From assembly GCA_944323135.1 (NCBI GenBank), contig CALURI010000007.1:49689-113688 (forward strand): a DNA stretch of 64,000 nucleotides. Reading direction: 5' to 3'. Both the position numbers and the translations under genes were made by a program. This stretch comes from Candidatus Gastranaerophilales bacterium. GTDB lineage: Bacteria; Cyanobacteriota; Vampirovibrionia; Gastranaerophilales; Gastranaerophilaceae. This document shows positions 1 through 8,601 of this stretch, in pieces. The notes under the pieces were generated by a model. The model made no database searches. It was given only the letters and a program-made list of their open reading frames with translations, and had not been told where the DNA came from. Each line of letters opens with the position of its first letter. The stretch's first letter is position 1.

Positions 1-118
1 AGTTATTAAAAATTAATATAACAACAAAAATTAGTTATTATGTTAAGGAAATTTTCATACAGGTATATTATTTTATTATTTAGAATTAATTTTTTTTAAT
101 TATTAGTTAAGGAGAAAA

Positions 119-664
119 ATGAATAATAGTAATAATTTTTTAAAGTCTGTTATTGATAATAAAAAAATGTTTTATGAAAGGATAAAATGTAAGGCTTTAT
201 GTCATAAGTATAATTCAATATCCCCTGAAATGATTGGAACAAGGCTTGAATTGTTAAAAAATATACTTGCCAAAACCAAAACTATTTTTCTGGTTGAACA
301 GCCTTTTATGTGTGATTACGGTTACAATATAGAGATTGGTGAAAATTTTTATTCTAATCACAATCTTATAATTTTAGATGCAGATAAAGTTATTTTTGGA
401 GATAATGTGCTTGTAGGTCCAAATTGTGCGATTTATACAAGTACGCATCCATTTGATGTTGCTTTAAGAGAAAAAGGAGTAATTTATACAAAGCCTGTTG
501 TTATTGGTAATAATGTCTGGATATGCGGGAATGTTACAATATTACCGGGAGTTACAATAGGTGATAATTCAATAATCGGAGCCGGCAGCGTTGTTGATAA
601 AAATGTTCCCGCAAACGTTGTAGCTGTGGGAACACCTTGTAAAGTTTTAAAATATTTAAATTAA
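119..664 (+). CDS. Sugar/galactoside-type O-acetyltransferase (left-handed beta-helix)
   Basis: This is an acetyl-CoA-dependent O-acetyltransferase of the maltose/galactoside/NodL type, expected to be a cytosolic trimer acetylating a sugar hydroxyl. The 181 residues match the family's usual 180-200. An N-terminal helical segment (about 1-60) is followed by imperfect hexapeptide repeats (about 65-175) with alternating I/V and G positions. The presumed catalytic His is H110 in S-T-H-P-F-D, the position of the active-site His in LacA-type enzymes. The start follows AAGGAG seven bases upstream. It converges on the PfkB kinase gene, with three bases between the stops. The acceptor sugar cannot be read from sequence; a surface polysaccharide or free sugars are both possible. 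Confidence 0.85.
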   Translation: MNNSNNFLKSVIDNKKMFYERIKCKALCHKYNSISPEMIGTRLELLKNILAKTKTIFLVEQPFMCDYGYNIEIGENFYSNHNLIILDADKVIFGDNVLVGPNCAIYTSTHPFDVALREKGVIYTKPVVIGNNVWICGNVTILPGVTIGDNSIIGAGSVVDKNVPANVVAVGTPCKVLKYLN

Positions 665-667
665 TAA

Positions 668-1714
668 TTATTTATCAATTTGGTATGTATATTCAGGTTT
701 TGCGTTTAATCTTTCTTCTATTTCTTTGAAAGTTAACAATCCTTGTGTTGCTCCAAATGCTGATACTACACCTGCTGAATTAACAGATGCATACATTAAA
801 GCTTTTCCTATATCTAATTTGGTTTTACCCAAAGCTGCACAAAAAGTTGATGCAAATGCATCTCCTGCTCCAAGAGTTGATACAACAGGACCGTCAAATA
901 CTGGGCAATAATAATATTTTTTACCGTCATAAGCATAAGCACCTTTGCCGCCATCAGTAATTACAATGATTTGATAATCTCTTACTTTTAATTTCTTAAA
1001 CATTTCTTTTACATCAGGGTGAATAAGTGCTTCTGAAAATTTTTCTTCTCTGGTATCAGGTCTTACCTGAATTTGAGTTGCCATTGTTGCTTCTTCTTTG
1101 TTCATTACAACAATATGTGCATTTTCTAATATTTTTTTAAGATAATTAAATCCTTTTTTCAAACTTGAAGAGCCTGCATTAAAGCATACTTTTACATGAT
1201 TTTCTTTTGCAAAATTTACGATATCATCAAGAACTTTGGTACTGTCTCCGTTAAGAGGTGCTATATACAAAAGTTTGGCATTTTTAATTGTATCAAAGTT
1301 TATATCTTCTTTTTTAATTGTTGCGTTTGCTCCGCGGTGAGCTAAGACAGTTCTGTCTCCTTGGAAACTTACAAGAATTATTGAAAATCCGGTACTTTCT
1401 TTAGGGTTTTGAATTATATTTGATAAATCTACATTTTTATTTTTAAAAGATGCTAAAATCCCTTCAGAATAAATGTCATCTCCTATTTTAAAAATAGCAC
1501 TGGTCTTAAATCCCAGATTTGCGAAATTGCAGGCTGTGTTAATACCTCCTCCTCCTACTTGTGATGTGAATTCGGTAATTTCAACTTTGGCCCCGTACGG
1601 GTAACTCATAAATTCTGATTTTTTGTTTTTTGTGTATACTGAAACAATATTTGCATCATCACTTTCAACAAATACATCCATTGTTGCACTTCCGATAGTT
1701 ATAACGTCGCACAT
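668..1714 (-). CDS. PfkB/ribokinase-family carbohydrate kinase
   Basis: ATP-dependent kinase of the ribokinase superfamily that phosphorylates a sugar or nucleoside hydroxyl in the cytosol. The N-terminus holds the family's first signature with a run of Gly (G-G-G-G-I-N-T-A-C-N-F-A, about 53-64). The C-terminus holds the anion-hole motif G-A-G-D-A-F at 282-287, with D285 as the catalytic base. The length (348) is slightly above the usual 300-330; the extra residues lie in the N-terminal lid region (about 20-50). The start follows GGAGG nine bases upstream. It lies downstream of pnp on the same strand but behind a strong hairpin, so it is probably transcribed separately. The substrate is not determinable here. 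Confidence 0.85.
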   Translation of the reverse strand: MCDVITIGSATMDVFVESDDANIVSVYTKNKKSEFMSYPYGAKVEITEFTSQVGGGGINTACNFANLGFKTSAIFKIGDDIYSEGILASFKNKNVDLSNIIQNPKESTGFSIILVSFQGDRTVLAHRGANATIKKEDINFDTIKNAKLLYIAPLNGDSTKVLDDIVNFAKENHVKVCFNAGSSSLKKGFNYLKKILENAHIVVMNKEEATMATQIQVRPDTREEKFSEALIHPDVKEMFKKLKVRDYQIIVITDGGKGAYAYDGKKYYYCPVFDGPVVSTLGAGDAFASTFCAALGKTKLDIGKALMYASVNSAGVVSAFGATQGLLTFKEIEERLNAKPEYTYQIDK

Positions 1715-1758
1715 CTTAAATTTCCTCCAATCAATTTTAGCTTAGCACAAAATAAAAT

Positions 1759-1791
1759 AAAACAACAGCCGATATTTTCAACTGTTGTTTT
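1759..1791 (-). terminator. Rho-independent terminator of pnp
   Basis: A perfect 10-bp inverted repeat (AAAACAACAG / CTGTTGTTTT, arms 1759-1768 and 1782-1791) with a 13-base loop, followed on the minus strand by a T-rich tail. It sits 30 bases after the pnp stop and separates pnp from the kinase gene. Confidence 0.75.
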
Positions 1792-1821
1792 ATGATTTTT
1801 TATAGTGTTTTATTTGTTAAA

Positions 1822-3963
1822 TTAATTCAATTGAGCTTTTTCTTCTTCAGAAACCCCTTTAATTGTAAGGTTAACTCTGCCTTTATCATCAATTTTAATT
1901 ACTTTAACAATAACTTCATCTCCGATATGAAGATGCGGTTCAATAGTTGCGATTTTTTCATTGCAAACTTGAGAAATATGAACCATTCCGTCTTTACCCG
2001 GAGCTAATTCTACAAATGCTCCGATTGGAATAATTCTAACAACTTTGCCTTTTACAACCATTCCGGGTTCTGCTTTAAATGTTAAATCTTTAATCATTTT
2101 TTGAGCAATTTGTGCACCTTCCTGATCATTTGAAGTTATTGTTACAACACCATTGTCTTGAATATCAATTTCTGCACCTGATGCATCAATAATTGATCTG
2201 ATTTGTTTGCCGCCTGGTCCGATCACAGTTCCGATATCTTCTGTCGGAATTGTCATTGTTGTAATGCTTGGAGCATAAGGTGACAAATGATCTGCAGGTG
2301 CTGAAATAACTTCTCTCATTTTGCCTAAGATATGTAATCTTCCTTCTTTAGCTTGTGCTAAAGCTCTGCGCAAGGTATCGTTTGCAATACCTTTAGCTTT
2401 CATATCCATTTGCAATGCTGTAATACCTGTATCATTACCTGTTACTTTAAAGTCCATATCACCCAAGAAATCTTCTATACCTTGAATATCTGTTAATACA
2501 ACAGGTTCTTTACCTTCTTCTGTAATCATACCCATTGCAACACCGCCAATCATACATTTTACAGGTACGCCTGCATTCATTAGTGCCATAGATGATCCGC
2601 AAGTTGATGCCATTGATGTTGAACCGTTTGATTCTAATACATCAGATGTTACACGAATTGTATATCCGAATTCTTCTTGTGATGGGAGGGCCGGAATATT
2701 TGCTCTTTCTGCTAAATTTCCGTGACCTACTTCACGTCTGCCGGGACCTCTTAGTGGTTTTACTTCACCTACTGAAAATCCAGGGAAGATATATTTATGC
2801 ATATAAGTTTTTTCAGTTTGAGGGTCAACTCCGTCAAGTTCCTGTTTCATTCCAGGCCCTGCAAGAGTTGCAACTGATAATACCTGGGTTTGTCCTCTTG
2901 TAAATACGGCAGAACCGTGTGCTCTTGGAAGAACGCCAACTTCGCACCAGATAGGACGAACTTCATGAGGTTTTCTTCCGTCAGCTCTAACGCCTTCATC
3001 AAGAATCATTGTACGCATAATGTGTTTTTCTGCATTTTTGAATTCTTCTGCAACAAAATCAATGCCTGTTTCTTCCATTATCTTTTTAATATAATCGTCT
3101 TCAGGGAGTGCATCAATTTTTTCTTTAACAAGCTTTTTAGCTTCTTCAAGTTTGTTTTGTCTGTATTCTCTGTCAAAATTGTGGTATGCGTCAAAAATCA
3201 TATCGTGTGCTGTTTCATCAATGATTTTCTTAATTTCAGAAGTATCATAAGGATTTACAAACTCTTCTTTTTCAACGCCGCATTCTTTCATAAATGCAAC
3301 CTGTGCTTCACATTGTTTTCTGATTTCAACTTGTGCAAATTCAACAGCATTCATAATATCGTCTTCTGTAACAAATTTGCAACCTGCTTCAACCATAATT
3401 ACAGAATCATGTGTACCAGCAACTACGATGTCTAAGTCTGATTTATCAGCTTGTTGATGTGTTGGGTTTGCAATCATATTACCGTTTTCATCTCTTGACA
3501 CTCTAACAGCACCGATAGGACCTTCAAAAGGTGCTCCTGATAACATTAAAGCACAAGATGCGCCAAGCATAGCAAGAGTATCAGGTTGATTTTGCTGATC
3601 ATAGCTGAATAATTGGGCTACTATTTGAATATCGTTTCTGTATCCTTTAGGGAAAAGAGGTCTTATTGGTCTGTCAATAAGTCTTGAAATAAGAATTGCT
3701 TTATCTCCTGCTTTCCCTTCTGAACGGTTGTAACCGCCAGGAATACGTCCTATTGCAGACATTCTTTCTTCATAATCAATTAATAACGGGAAGAAATCAA
3801 TCCCAACTCTTGGTTCTTTTGAAACGCAACAATGTACAAAAAGCATTGTATCTCCGCATCTTACAGTAACAGAACCATTTGTGGATTGAGCATATTTCCC
3901 TGTTTCAACGGTAACTGTTTTCCCGCCGATTTCAATCTCAAATTTCTTTGTTTCAGGTACCAT
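1822..3963 (-). CDS. pnp: Polyribonucleotide nucleotidyltransferase (PNPase)
   Basis: PNPase is a phosphorolytic 3'-to-5' exoribonuclease, a homotrimer and part of RNA degradation complexes. The 713 residues match the family length and the standard order is visible: first RNase PH-like core (about 10-220), all-helical linker (about 230-310), second RNase PH core with the G-x-F-x-R-x-E-R-like catalytic region (about 320-545), KH domain with G-P-G-G-K-Q-I-R (about 575-585), and C-terminal S1 domain (about 635-705) with G-A-F-V-E-L. The start has AAGGAAAAT upstream. A leader of about 90 bases separates it from a recognisable promoter. In other bacteria pnp is autoregulated through its leader; a small GCTCG/CGAGC hairpin here could play that role (inference). 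Confidence 0.97.
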   Translation of the reverse strand: MVPETKKFEIEIGGKTVTVETGKYAQSTNGSVTVRCGDTMLFVHCCVSKEPRVGIDFFPLLIDYEERMSAIGRIPGGYNRSEGKAGDKAILISRLIDRPIRPLFPKGYRNDIQIVAQLFSYDQQNQPDTLAMLGASCALMLSGAPFEGPIGAVRVSRDENGNMIANPTHQQADKSDLDIVVAGTHDSVIMVEAGCKFVTEDDIMNAVEFAQVEIRKQCEAQVAFMKECGVEKEEFVNPYDTSEIKKIIDETAHDMIFDAYHNFDREYRQNKLEEAKKLVKEKIDALPEDDYIKKIMEETGIDFVAEEFKNAEKHIMRTMILDEGVRADGRKPHEVRPIWCEVGVLPRAHGSAVFTRGQTQVLSVATLAGPGMKQELDGVDPQTEKTYMHKYIFPGFSVGEVKPLRGPGRREVGHGNLAERANIPALPSQEEFGYTIRVTSDVLESNGSTSMASTCGSSMALMNAGVPVKCMIGGVAMGMITEEGKEPVVLTDIQGIEDFLGDMDFKVTGNDTGITALQMDMKAKGIANDTLRRALAQAKEGRLHILGKMREVISAPADHLSPYAPSITTMTIPTEDIGTVIGPGGKQIRSIIDASGAEIDIQDNGVVTITSNDQEGAQIAQKMIKDLTFKAEPGMVVKGKVVRIIPIGAFVELAPGKDGMVHISQVCNEKIATIEPHLHIGDEVIVKVIKIDDKGRVNLTIKGVSEEEKAQLN

Positions 3964-4050
3964 AATTTTCCTTTCTTGCTCGTGGCGAACTTTCCTCGAG
4001 CTTTGCGCTTTTCTGACGCAATTTGTTATACACTTCTATTGTTCTTTTTT

Positions 4051-4078
4051 ATTATACCTCAAACAAGAAAAAGTTGAA
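4051..4078 (-). promoter_or_regulatory. Likely pnp promoter
   Basis: Minus-strand TTCAAC (4078-4073), a 16-base spacer and a perfect TATAAT (4056-4051). Transcription from here gives a leader of about 80 bases for pnp that contains a short GCTCG/CGAGC hairpin close to the ribosome binding site. Confidence 0.5.
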
Positions 4079-4104
4079 TTTTCTATAAAGTAATATAATT
4101 TATT

Positions 4105-4826
4105 TTACCAAGGATAATCCTTGCTAATTTCCCAACCGTCTTGTATTATTTTAGCGGCGCAAGTTCTGCCTTCATTTTGAAGATTACATCCCTGATTTAT
4201 TTCATCTCTTGTATTTTCATAGCCTTCAGGTAAAATACCTTTTCCGTTTATTCTTTTAAATATAAAAACATCTTTTCCTACTGTATTTGGATTTTTCCCG
4301 CCATTAATATCTACTATTATCATGTTAGTTTTTGCATTAGTTGTACCAATTCCTGTATAAACAAAAATTGCATACAAAGTTCCGTCAGGAAGATAAAATA
4401 TTATACGGCTGTCCGCAGACATTGATAATCCAACATTAAAAATTGTTTTATTTAAGTATTTATAAGGAATATTAGAATTAAAACCGCATTCTTTGTATGT
4501 TTTACATAAATTTGAATTGTTGAAAAAAGGTTTCCAATATTGATTATAATAAGCTTCAGCCCCGATATCATAAGCATCTTCCCAGTGTTCAGATGAACCA
4601 TTTGAAGCTTCTGACATTTTAAATGCTTGATTTAATACAGAATATGCTTTTTTTAGTTTAGTAAGATTTTCTTTTTTTTGATAATTTGCAATTAATGACG
4701 GCATTGTCATTGCCGCAACTACTCCGATGATTCCTAAAGTAATCAAAACTTCTGCTAAAGTAAAACCCTTAGAACCGCCTACATTTTGCGGGGGGGGGGC
4801 ACTCTCAAAGCTTTATTATAATTCAT
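4105..4826 (-). CDS. Prepilin A (type IV pilin/pseudopilin-like), start separated from body by a C10 run
   Basis: Type IV pilin-like or pseudopilin protein with an N-terminal methylation motif G-F-T-L-A-E-V-L-I-T-L-G-I-I-G-V-V-A-A, a hydrophobic helix of about 20 residues, then a globular domain with several Cys. The natural start is the ATG at 4826: GAGGAG lies seven bases upstream and no good start lies close to the G-F-T-L motif. From that ATG the frame reads M-N-Y-N-K-A-L-R-V-P-P-P and then meets a run of ten C (4799-4790). As written it ends at TAG a few codons later. One more C, or a -1 shift, joins it to the prepilin body, giving ...V-P-P-P-P-Q-N-V-G-G-S-K-G-F-T-L. Without that, the only continuous frame starts inside the hydrophobic helix at 4746. 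Prepilins D and E share the design. Confidence 0.75.
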
Positions 4827-4894
4827 TTTTTAACTCCTCTTATACTTCCGACACTTTTATTATTTACTATTTTGTTTTTTTTGTCAAGGTAAAA

Positions 4895-4917
4895 AAAAAG
4901 CCCTTTTAGGGCTTTTT
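4895..4917 (-). terminator. Terminator downstream of the 98-residue orphan gene
   Basis: AAAAAGCCC (4895-4903), a five-base loop, and GGGCTTTTT (4909-4917). The U-tract forms in either orientation, so it can stop both the minus-strand orphan at 4970-5266 and readthrough toward it. Confidence 0.75.
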
Positions 4918-4969
4918 TCGCATATTAGATAAAGAAAAATTAGTTTATTTTATAAAGATTTTTTTACGG

Positions 4970-5266
4970 TTAAAAATGCATATCAAATGATGATGGCATT
5001 CCGTTAATTTTTTCATCTTCCATTCTCATTGCGGAACCGATTGTAAAGCTTTCTGCATAGAGTTTATTTATTTTATAGTTAATATCCCCTGTAAATACTT
5101 CCTCATTATCTTCAAGAAATTTGAAAAGAGGGTCAGTCGGATTTTTAACTATATTGCCTAATGTTCCGCCAGCCAGTTTTAATGTTTTTTCTCCTATTTC
5201 AGGAACTTTTACATTCATTCCGAATGGTTTATATGGTCTGTTAAATGAAGCACCTGTATCTGTCAT
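4970..5266 (-). CDS. Hypothetical protein, 98 residues
   Basis: I do not recognise this protein. The start at 5266 is preferred because AAGGA lies about ten bases upstream; an earlier in-frame ATG at 5296 has no visible ribosome binding site. The protein (M-T-D-T-G-A-S-F-N...) has no signal peptide or membrane segment, is Gly/Pro-rich in the first 40 residues and mixed acidic/hydrophobic after that. A strong terminator follows, so it is probably a single-gene unit. It lies between prepilin A and the HNH-like pair without overlapping either. Confidence 0.6.
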   Translation of the reverse strand: MTDTGASFNRPYKPFGMNVKVPEIGEKTLKLAGGTLGNIVKNPTDPLFKFLEDNEEVFTGDINYKINKLYAESFTIGSAMRMEDEKINGMPSSFDMHF

Positions 5267-5365
5267 TATAATTAATTCCTTATTAACTAAGTACATTTTG
5301 TTAATCGGAATTATTTTGGGAAAAGTTTAATTTTTTGATTATTTTATTTTACAATTTGTAATAAT

Positions 5366-6847
5366 TTATTCTTTGGTATATTTCATTCCGTTTAATTTTA
5401 TTTTTATTCCGGTTTGTTCAAAATAATTTTTTGCCATATTTATAACTGAATCGGCTGATAGTAATCCCTGATTTACGTCATTTATAAGAGTTTTAAAATA
5501 TTTTATGCCGGCTTCTTTACTGAATGGAAAATCCTCATTTTTTATGTTTTTACATCCATGTAGCAAATTACACCAGTTATGAGCTAGAGCCCAGTTATCA
5601 ATATTATCAATGCCTCTTATTATTCTATTATTTTTGGACAAGTTTTTGTTTATTAATTTAAGCTCTTTATCTGATGTATTTCTTAGAATTGGGGTGATAT
5701 GTTCAATGGTTACAAGAGAATCTGCCAGCAATTTGGAGATTATTATTTCGGTTGGCTCATTTTTATATTTTACTATAAATGCATCTTTGTTACTCAATGA
5801 TGTTGGTAATTTCTTTATTTGTTTTTCAAATTTGTTCCGTAATTTTTCGTTTTTTACATTTTCAAGAATTTCATATAATTTGTAGGTAAAAGCTTTGTTA
5901 CTGAATTGTACTTTTACAGGGACACCAAGTATTTTATTTTTAGTCAATTCACATAGTTTTATGATTGATAAATTATTATTGTTTTTGGCTTTTTCTGTGA
6001 TGTTATTTAATAAAATTAATTTTAGTTTGTCTTTTGCGTTAAAATTATGTGGAGATAAATAGTTGCCTTTTCTGTTAGGGTTAATTTTAGCTTGTAGATA
6101 AACTCTTTTTAGCCATTTTTCAGGTAATGTTTGGTCAATTTCTTTAAAAATCGGGTGGGTTAATATCTGGGCAATTTTTAATATTTCTTCTTTTTCTTTG
6201 AGGGGTAATGTTTTTGCAAGCTTATTAAGCTGATAACAAAATTCTTTTGCACTGTATTCACTTACATAAGGGATTTCTTTTATTCTGTGTTTACTGTGGT
6301 TTATTAATATATCAAAATCTTTGTGTAATTCTGTTGGCAGTTCAGGTTTTAATTTTTGAATATTATGTAATATAAAGTATTGTTTATGAATCAGTCGTTT
6401 TTCAGCTGATGGAGTCATTTTTTTAAGTATGTATTTTAAATCATTATTTGGAAATGCTCTACTGTAATTTGATATTTGTTTTACTAATTTAATTCTTTCC
6501 GAAGGTAAATAATCTTTAAAATGAAGCATTACTCTTGAAAAAAGTTCCCCGCTTGAAGAAAGACGTTTAGAAACGTGTTGGAACATATCAAGTTCATTCT
6601 GTGTGAACATTGACCCTCCGCACCATATACACCCGAGATGACCATTTTTTGCAAGCTTTTTTAATTCATTTTTATTTGTTATAAATGTTGAATATTTCCC
6701 ATTAAAACTTATGTCTGAATTATTAGCGGTAAATGTGTCAGTGTTATTTTCGGGAATAGAATTTTGATGTAAAGGTGTTGAGAGAGTTTGTGAATTAATT
6801 ACAGAATTTTTATTTTTTATTCCAAATGTTATTGGTAAAATTCTCAT
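5366..6847 (-). CDS. HNH-nuclease-like orphan protein with split zinc knuckle (paralogue 1)
   Basis: The 493 residues counted from ATG 6847 show two hallmarks far apart. A Cys pair C-I-W-C-G-G lies at about 73-78. An HNH-like segment lies near 382-430 (I-E-H-I-T-P ... D-N-W-A-L-A-H-N-W-C-N ... G-C). Between them are about 300 mostly helical, Lys-rich residues. The N-terminus carries I-S-F-N-G-K-Y after a low-complexity stretch, a style also seen in other orphan proteins of this window. HNH enzymes cut DNA or RNA using a metal held by the EH..N..H module; here the final His/Asn positions are only loosely conserved. An alternative TTG start at 6913 overlaps the upstream gene. It is adjacent and paralogous to the next gene, probably one transcript. 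Function is unproven. Confidence 0.65.
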   Translation of the reverse strand: MRILPITFGIKNKNSVINSQTLSTPLHQNSIPENNTDTFTANNSDISFNGKYSTFITNKNELKKLAKNGHLGCIWCGGSMFTQNELDMFQHVSKRLSSSGELFSRVMLHFKDYLPSERIKLVKQISNYSRAFPNNDLKYILKKMTPSAEKRLIHKQYFILHNIQKLKPELPTELHKDFDILINHSKHRIKEIPYVSEYSAKEFCYQLNKLAKTLPLKEKEEILKIAQILTHPIFKEIDQTLPEKWLKRVYLQAKINPNRKGNYLSPHNFNAKDKLKLILLNNITEKAKNNNNLSIIKLCELTKNKILGVPVKVQFSNKAFTYKLYEILENVKNEKLRNKFEKQIKKLPTSLSNKDAFIVKYKNEPTEIIISKLLADSLVTIEHITPILRNTSDKELKLINKNLSKNNRIIRGIDNIDNWALAHNWCNLLHGCKNIKNEDFPFSKEAGIKYFKTLINDVNQGLLSADSVINMAKNYFEQTGIKIKLNGMKYTKE

Positions 6848-6902
6848 AAAATTAGAATATACCTGAATAAAATTTTTTGCCAATTTGTTAATAACTGTAA
6901 CA

Positions 6903-7856
6903 TTACACGTCAAGTCGGCTTATATCAAGGCATATCATTTCATCTGAGAGTATATGTAATATTTGTTGTAAATTTATTATATATTCTTTTTTGCATAAAC
7001 CTTTTTTGCATAAAGAAATTAATTTATCAATTTGAATTTGAGCATTTTGCGGCATATATGGATTTTCTTCAATTTGAACCGAAATAGGATAATGATGGCG
7101 TGAATTGTTGCAGTATGAACATTCAAGTGCAAAATTCAGAGAGTTGTTTAAACCTTTCATACATTTCGGCATCAGATGCTCAAATGTTCCGACAGATGGG
7201 TGAATAAGATTTAACGCAATTACAGATGAACGTTTTCGCGCATTTTTTACAACAAAGGCACATACTTCATCACTTGATCTGGGTAATCTGCGAGCAATTT
7301 CTAATATTTCTTCTTTTATCTTTTTGCTTTCAAGATTTTTTATTATATTTTTTAATTTATAAATAAAAATTCTTCTGGAAAAAGGTTTATGCGGTTCAGG
7401 ATCATAAATTATATCATTAGTCTTAATCATTAATTTTCGAATTTGACGGGCTGTTTTTTTAGGTAAGATTCTTCTGTAAAAGCTGATTTTGTTAAAAATT
7501 ACACTTTGAATTTTTACAAGGGCAAGTTCATGAATGTCTTTTTTCATTTGAAGAAGTTCTTTAAAATTTTTATCAGGATATTTTACTGCCATCGTTTTAA
7601 ACATGTTAAATACTTGTCTTTCTACCGGATGCATAATTTTTTCGTATGGAGACAAAACGGAAATAGCTTCTAAAGCTGAACCTGATAATTCTGGCATTTC
7701 CATTAGTTTTGTATAAATGTCGGGGTGAAGCATTTCTTCTCCACAGCACAGGCATGGTATATGATAATTAAGTAGGTTTTTTAATTCTTTTCTGGTGAGT
7801 GGAATTTCGCAAACTTTAAAAGAAATATTCTCAATTTTTACTATTTTTTTCTCCAT
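6903..7856 (-). CDS. HNH-nuclease-like orphan protein with split zinc knuckle (paralogue 2)
   Basis: The 317-residue paralogue of the preceding entry has the same order with a shorter middle. C35-x-x-C38-G lies in C-L-C-C-G-E. A helical Lys/Arg-rich region (about 45-215) follows, then F-E-H-L-M-P (225-230), N-F-A-L (241-244) and C-S-Y-C-N-N (246-251), which is close to the classic HNH pattern EH..P...N......C..CN. The region K-L-K-N-I-I-K...A-R-R-L-P...A-F-V-V-K just before the EH aligns with the other protein's Y-K-L-Y-E-I-L...I-K-K-L-P...A-F-I-V-K. Its stop overlaps a possible TTG start of paralogue 1, suggesting co-transcription. Possibly a nuclease of mobile or defence origin; no partner methylase or integrase is visible. 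Confidence 0.7.
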   Translation of the reverse strand: MEKKIVKIENISFKVCEIPLTRKELKNLLNYHIPCLCCGEEMLHPDIYTKLMEMPELSGSALEAISVLSPYEKIMHPVERQVFNMFKTMAVKYPDKNFKELLQMKKDIHELALVKIQSVIFNKISFYRRILPKKTARQIRKLMIKTNDIIYDPEPHKPFSRRIFIYKLKNIIKNLESKKIKEEILEIARRLPRSSDEVCAFVVKNARKRSSVIALNLIHPSVGTFEHLMPKCMKGLNNSLNFALECSYCNNSRHHYPISVQIEENPYMPQNAQIQIDKLISLCKKGLCKKEYIINLQQILHILSDEMICLDISRLDV

Positions 7857-7989
7857 ACTTTATCACCGCAATTATGTTCAATAATAATATTCCCGATTTT
7901 TTACTTTTTAAAGCAAATTTTTAGCATAATAAAATTACAGATATTTTGGTTATCTGTTTTTATAAAAATATTCTGATAATTTGTTACCT

Positions 7990-8601
7990 TTAAACTCCCA
8001 TTGGCGGTGGTTGAATATATAGAGGTTTTAGTTTTCTCCAGTTTCCTTCAGAGTCTTTTTGTTCGGCTAGTTCGGCAAGGATTTCTCCAAGCGCGTAATT
8101 CCCTGATTGATATGAAATACCGCCGAGTAACGGCTGTAATTTGTCATCGGTAATCAATGTATAATTGCCTGTTTTTATAATTTCTTGAATTTTTTCTAAT
8201 TGAACCGCACCTTTAATTTCATTATCATAGTAAAGGTATGCACAATTTTTTCTTGCATCAAGTGCAACAAGTGGGTTCTCACAATCGGCAGCTTTGGCAA
8301 GAATTTCAAGTGATGAAATCCCGACAGCTTTACAATTTAATTGTTGAGCCATTACTCTTGCAACTGTTACGCAGGCTCTAATGCCTGTAAAACTTCCGGG
8401 ACCTATATTTACGGCTATTAAATTAATATCCGCCGGTTTTATATTATTTTGGCTCATTATTTCTTGCAGTGTTGAAATTAAAAACGCAGAATGATATTTA
8501 TTGTCACGGTTTTCAACAATTCTTGATGTAAGAATTTCTCCGTTACGTTTTAAAGTCGCATACATTTTATCTAAGCAAGTATCAAAAGCAAGTGTTATCA
8601 T
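7990..8601 (-). CDS. tsaB: tRNA threonylcarbamoyladenosine biosynthesis protein TsaB
   Basis: TsaB is the inactive ASKHA-fold partner of TsaD and is required for the t6A modification at position 37 of ANN-decoding tRNAs. The N-terminus M-I-T-L-A-F-D-T-C and the G-P-G-S-F-T-G-I-R-A motif (about 69-77) are diagnostic. The length of 203 is somewhat short of E. coli TsaB (231), as in many non-proteobacterial forms. It overlaps the end of tsaE by four bases (ATGA), so translation is probably coupled. Confidence 0.93.
   Translation of the reverse strand: MITLAFDTCLDKMYATLKRNGEILTSRIVENRDNKYHSAFLISTLQEIMSQNNIKPADINLIAVNIGPGSFTGIRACVTVARVMAQQLNCKAVGISSLEILAKAADCENPLVALDARKNCAYLYYDNEIKGAVQLEKIQEIIKTGNYTLITDDKLQPLLGGISYQSGNYALGEILAELAEQKDSEGNWRKLKPLYIQPPPMGV

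Noticed and set aside
1..118. Partial gene at the left edge
   Set aside because: Both strands are stop-rich and AT-rich there; nothing coding is supported.
2890..3435. Long plus-strand open frame of about 180 codons inside pnp
   Set aside because: It is antisense to well-conserved pnp codons, has a Phe/Cys-rich composition typical of an antisense shadow, and no ribosome binding site.
4790..4799. Calling prepilin A a plain frameshift pseudogene
   Set aside because: The same run length and same correction at three further genes, with conserved start modules and intact bodies, argue against random decay.
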